Shown: one piece after another, positions 61,409 through 64,000 of the stretch
Position numbering within the stretch: position 1 is the stretch's first letter
Layout of the letters: each line of letters opens with the position of its first letter
NCBI GenBank assembly: GCA_937915755.1
Contig: CALGGR010000147.1
Location: 1-64,000, forward strand
Origin: an uncultured Fretibacterium sp.
GTDB lineage: Bacteria; Synergistota; Synergistia; Synergistales; Aminobacteriaceae
Reading direction: 5' to 3'
DNA: 64,000 nt
Translations under genes and position numbers: made by a program
Notes under the pieces: model-generated
Told to the model about the DNA's origin: nothing
What the model saw: only the letters and a program-made list of their open reading frames with translations
The model's database searches: none

Positions 61409-62133
61409 CCGTAATAAGCATTAGGCCCGTGCTTCCTGAGGTAATGCTTGTCGAGAACGTACCGCGGAGCTTCAGAAGCACGGTAATCAAGCGGAACTAG
61501 GTACCTCCCTATATTATCGACACTCACCGTAACCGTGTACATTGCCATCTTTGCGACTTCCTCAAGGACTACAGCATGATAGACGGCCTTAGCGGGATTT
61601 TTCCCCCACGTGAAAGGCCCATGACTTCGGCAAATCACGCCCGGCACAGCAAGAGGGTCTAGCTTTCGCGCGGAAAATGTTTCAGCGATGACCTTGCCCG
61701 TGTTAAGCTCGTAATCTTCATCGACTTCCTGAGCCGTTAGATTTCGTGTGCATGGTACGGAACCGTAAAAGTAATCCGCGTGTGTCGTCCCGTAGCACGG
61801 AATATCCTTGCCCGCCTGCGCCCAGCCTACAGCATGAGGGCTGTGTGTGTGAACTATCCCGCCAATCTCAGAGAATGACTTGTAGAGTTCGACGTGGGTC
61901 TTCGTGTCCGATGAAGGATTCATGCTGCCCTCGACAATCTTGCAATCCATGTCAACGATGACGAGATTCTCAGGGGTCAAGTCCTCGTATTCGACACCTG
62001 AAGGCTTAATGACTACAAAGCCCTTGTCGCGGTCGATTCCTGAGACGTTTCCCCAAGTGTAGACGACTAATCCGCGCTGAGGAAGCTCCATATTTGCGCG
62101 GTAGACTTCGTTTCGTAATTCTTCGAGCATCAT
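61402..62133 (-). CDS. araD: L-ribulose-5-phosphate 4-epimerase
   Basis: Converts L-ribulose 5-phosphate to D-xylulose 5-phosphate. 243 residues: YTWGNVSGID, KPSGVEYEDL, NPSSDTKTHVELYKSF, zinc-binding HTHSPHAVGWAQAG, and HADYFYGSVPCTR. The start is ATGATG at 62133, three nt behind araA, so they form an operon. No ribulokinase gene (araB) is in the window to link araA and araD. Confidence 0.95.
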   Translation of the reverse strand: MMLEELRNEVYRANMELPQRGLVVYTWGNVSGIDRDKGFVVIKPSGVEYEDLTPENLVIVDMDCKIVEGSMNPSSDTKTHVELYKSFSEIGGIVHTHSPHAVGWAQAGKDIPCYGTTHADYFYGSVPCTRNLTAQEVDEDYELNTGKVIAETFSARKLDPLAVPGVICRSHGPFTWGKNPAKAVYHAVVLEEVAKMAMYTVTVSVDNIGRYLVPLDYRASEAPRYVLDKHYLRKHGPNAYYGQ

Positions 62134-62136
62134 GGC

Positions 62137-63612
62137 CTATCTCAACTTCCACGCAACATCTGCCATGAACAAATCGCGTTCGAGGCTCTCAGGCGTTGTG
62201 TCCTTGCTGATGTGGACGAACTCAATATCCATAATCCTTGCCCAGTCCTTCACCATCTCATAATCTGCGTCATAGCTGAGGACAGTATGATGCGCGCCCC
62301 CTGCGAGTATCCAGCATTCGAGGCCGGTCTTCAGGTTTGGCATTGAACGCCACATTACGCGGGCAACGGGAAGATTCGGCATCGGCATGATCGGCTTCAC
62401 GCACTCTATATCCTGACATATAAGGCGCAACCTTCCGCCCATGTCAACAAGACTCACGGCAACGGCTTTCCCTTCATGGCCCTCGAAAACGAGTCTCGCG
62501 GGGTCTTCCTTTCCCCCAATCCCGAGAGGGTGAACCTCAATTCGCGGTCTTCCTGCCGCGACTGACGGGCATACTTCGAGCATGTGCGCGCCGAGACTGT
62601 ACTCGCTTCCCGGCACAAGGTGGTACGTGTAATCCTCCATGAATGCAGAGCCGCCTTTCAAGCCCTCAGTCATGAATTTTATGATTGAAGTCATTGCCGC
62701 GACCTTCCAGTCTCCTTCAGCACCGTAACCGTAACCTGTCGCAAGCAAATGCTGTGTCGCAATTCCGGGAAGCTGCCTCATTCCGTAAAGGTCTTGGAAT
62801 GTGTTGGAGAACGCTTTGCAGCCCTCACGGTCGAGCATCTTCTTCATCGCTATTTCCTCGCGTGCCTGATAGCGTACTGCCTCGATATTCTCCGTTGCCA
62901 TATTGTAGAGGGACTCGTATTCCTTCATGAGAGCGTCAACTTCTTCGTCTGTTACCATACCCATGACATCGACAAGCTCACCAACCGGCCATGTGTTGAC
63001 CTGCCAGCCGAGTTTTGCCTGAACTTCAACTTTGTCGCCCTCTGTAACAGCGACTTCCCTCATGTTATCGCCGAAACGCATTACCTTCAAGGACTTCGAG
63101 AACTCCGCGCCTGCCGCTGAACGCATCCATTTCCCGAGTCTTGCCTGAACGTCCGCATCCTGCCAATATCCGGCGATGACCTTGCGGGGTGCTCTGAGCC
63201 TTGCGCCGATGAAGCCGTGTTCTCTGTCCCCGTGTGCGGCCTGATTGAGATTCATGAAGTCCATATCGATCTCGTCATTAGGGATTTCGCGGTTGTACTG
63301 AGTTGCGAAATGGCACCATGCTTTCTGGAGGTTTGCGAGGCCGTTAATCCACATTTTTGACGGGCTGAAGGTGTGGCACCAAGTGATTATTCCGGCGCAC
63401 TTTGGGCTGTAGTTGGCTTCGCGGATTACGTCGGTGATTTCCTGATTGGTCTTTGCCGTAACTTTGTAGGTAACTTTGCAGGGAAGATTGCCTGAAGCGT
63501 TGAGGGTGTCGGCCATTTCCTGCGCTCTCTTTGCGACCGTCTCAAGGACTTCAGGGCCATAGAGGTACTGACTTCCTACGACGAACCAGAACTCATAATC
63601 TTTAAGGTTCAT
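62137..63612 (-). CDS. araA: L-arabinose isomerase
   Basis: Converts L-arabinose to L-ribulose. 491 residues with the family start (YEFWFVVGSQYLYGPEVLETV), the ITWCHTFSPSKMWINGL block, MDFMNLNQAAHGDREHGFI and the metal-binding region near GAEGDWKVAAM...EDYTYHL. ATG 63612 follows GGAAGGAG. It leads an araAD unit. The substrate assignment is firm from family length and motifs. Confidence 0.96.
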   Translation of the reverse strand: MNLKDYEFWFVVGSQYLYGPEVLETVAKRAQEMADTLNASGNLPCKVTYKVTAKTNQEITDVIREANYSPKCAGIITWCHTFSPSKMWINGLANLQKAWCHFATQYNREIPNDEIDMDFMNLNQAAHGDREHGFIGARLRAPRKVIAGYWQDADVQARLGKWMRSAAGAEFSKSLKVMRFGDNMREVAVTEGDKVEVQAKLGWQVNTWPVGELVDVMGMVTDEEVDALMKEYESLYNMATENIEAVRYQAREEIAMKKMLDREGCKAFSNTFQDLYGMRQLPGIATQHLLATGYGYGAEGDWKVAAMTSIIKFMTEGLKGGSAFMEDYTYHLVPGSEYSLGAHMLEVCPSVAAGRPRIEVHPLGIGGKEDPARLVFEGHEGKAVAVSLVDMGGRLRLICQDIECVKPIMPMPNLPVARVMWRSMPNLKTGLECWILAGGAHHTVLSYDADYEMVKDWARIMDIEFVHISKDTTPESLERDLFMADVAWKLR

Positions 63613-63696
63613 GATGAATATCTGCTCCTTCCGAAATTGTATATTATTGCGAATGACAATAGTATACAGCGTTTAGAGAATATTTTGTGCACTGAA

Positions 63697-64000
63697 TTAG
63701 GAGAAGAACCGCCCCACTGTGTTAACCACACTGCCTATTGTGCTGCGGACAGATATGGAGCTTGCTCTGTCCAAGCGGCTTAAAGCTTCCGTTCCCTCAA
63801 GCTTTTTGTTTTCCCTCGCGAAGTCTATAGCGCGGTCTGACAACACTATGTCATTTTCACCCTTATATTCGACCTCAACATTAGCCCCTGCGTCCAAGAT
63901 AAGCGATAATACTTTAGGCCCCGCATATTTTGCCGCGTACATGAGGACAGTCATTCCTGTGTTATCTTTAGCGTTGACATCAGCATGGTACTTCAGGAGA
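63697..64000 (-). CDS. Ankyrin-repeat protein, 5' end outside the window
   Basis: The C-terminal 100 or so residues are visible; the frame is open to the window edge (LLKYHADVNAKDNTGMTVLMYAAKYAGPKVLSLILDAGANVEVEYKG). At least two ankyrin repeats are followed by RAIDFARENKKLEGTEALSRL and a non-repeat tail ending in GSVVNTVGRFFS. Related in style to the secreted ankyrin protein at 49886-50884; whether it also has a signal peptide cannot be seen. It lies 84 nt upstream of araA on the same strand. Confidence 0.75.
   Translation of the reverse strand, partial: LLKYHADVNAKDNTGMTVLMYAAKYAGPKVLSLILDAGANVEVEYKGENDIVLSDRAIDFARENKKLEGTEALSRLDRASSISVRSTIGSVVNTVGRFFS

Overview
The window reads as ordinary chromosome of a Synergistota (Synergistetes) bacterium. 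The best evidence is a secreted protein ending in a Gly-rich/Cys/hydrophobic/basic tail of the Synerg-CTERM type (27344-28078). An hslV-hslU-codY cluster and a large share of amino-acid, peptide and sugar ABC transporters fit this. Coding density is high and start contexts are mostly standard Shine-Dalgarno plus ATG, GTG or TTG.

Layout. 1-1400: an IscB (RuvC-HNH, OMEGA-type) gene with the 3' part of its HEARO/omega RNA at the left edge and a palindrome at its right end, abutting fmt. 1408-5290: fmt, a NUDIX hydrolase and a chemotaxis receptor. 5295-9015 (minus): hslV, a strongly structured 250-nt non-coding segment, hslU, codY and two small paralogous membrane proteins. 9239-10435: rtcB. 10446-18084 (minus): a polar amino-acid ABC transporter and a complete oppBCDFA operon. 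18279-24356: a two-gene defence-like pair, a DUF1156 DNA methyltransferase and a HEPN-DUF499 ATPase. 24468-28781: accessory debris and small genes (ankyrin fragments, a metallopeptidase, a decayed pseudogene, the Synerg-CTERM protein, an XRE regulator), with the last two bracketed by direct repeats of the secF terminator.

28774-33133 (minus): eno-ridA-yajC-secD-secF. 33263-33788: a YafQ-like toxin with an unfamiliar acidic antitoxin. 33935-38394 (minus): ftsH, tRNA-Gln, glmU and prs. 38472-41123: rlmN, fcl (minus) and a frameshifted queH. 41171-45014: a STAS / SpoIIE-HATPase / ATPase-cNMP-binding signalling module. 45163-49831: a small secreted protein, a family-3 solute-binding protein whose two lobes are in swapped order, VanX-like dipeptidase, HIT, IMPACT and MBL-fold proteins, and an isolated flgBC pair. 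49886-64000: a secreted ankyrin protein; a large sugar operon (minus) holding two binding proteins, two double ATPases and four permeases, with one transporter set nested inside the other; then galM, araD, araA and an ankyrin gene cut by the right edge.

How the genes work together: araA/araD/galM beside the nested sugar transporters indicate uptake and use of L-arabinose or related pentoses and furanoses, though no araB is seen. CodY next to oligopeptide and amino-acid transporters fits an amino-acid-fermenting lifestyle. Two apparent frameshifts (queH and an ankyrin gene) are each explained by loss of one A from an A run, so sequencing error cannot be separated from real decay.
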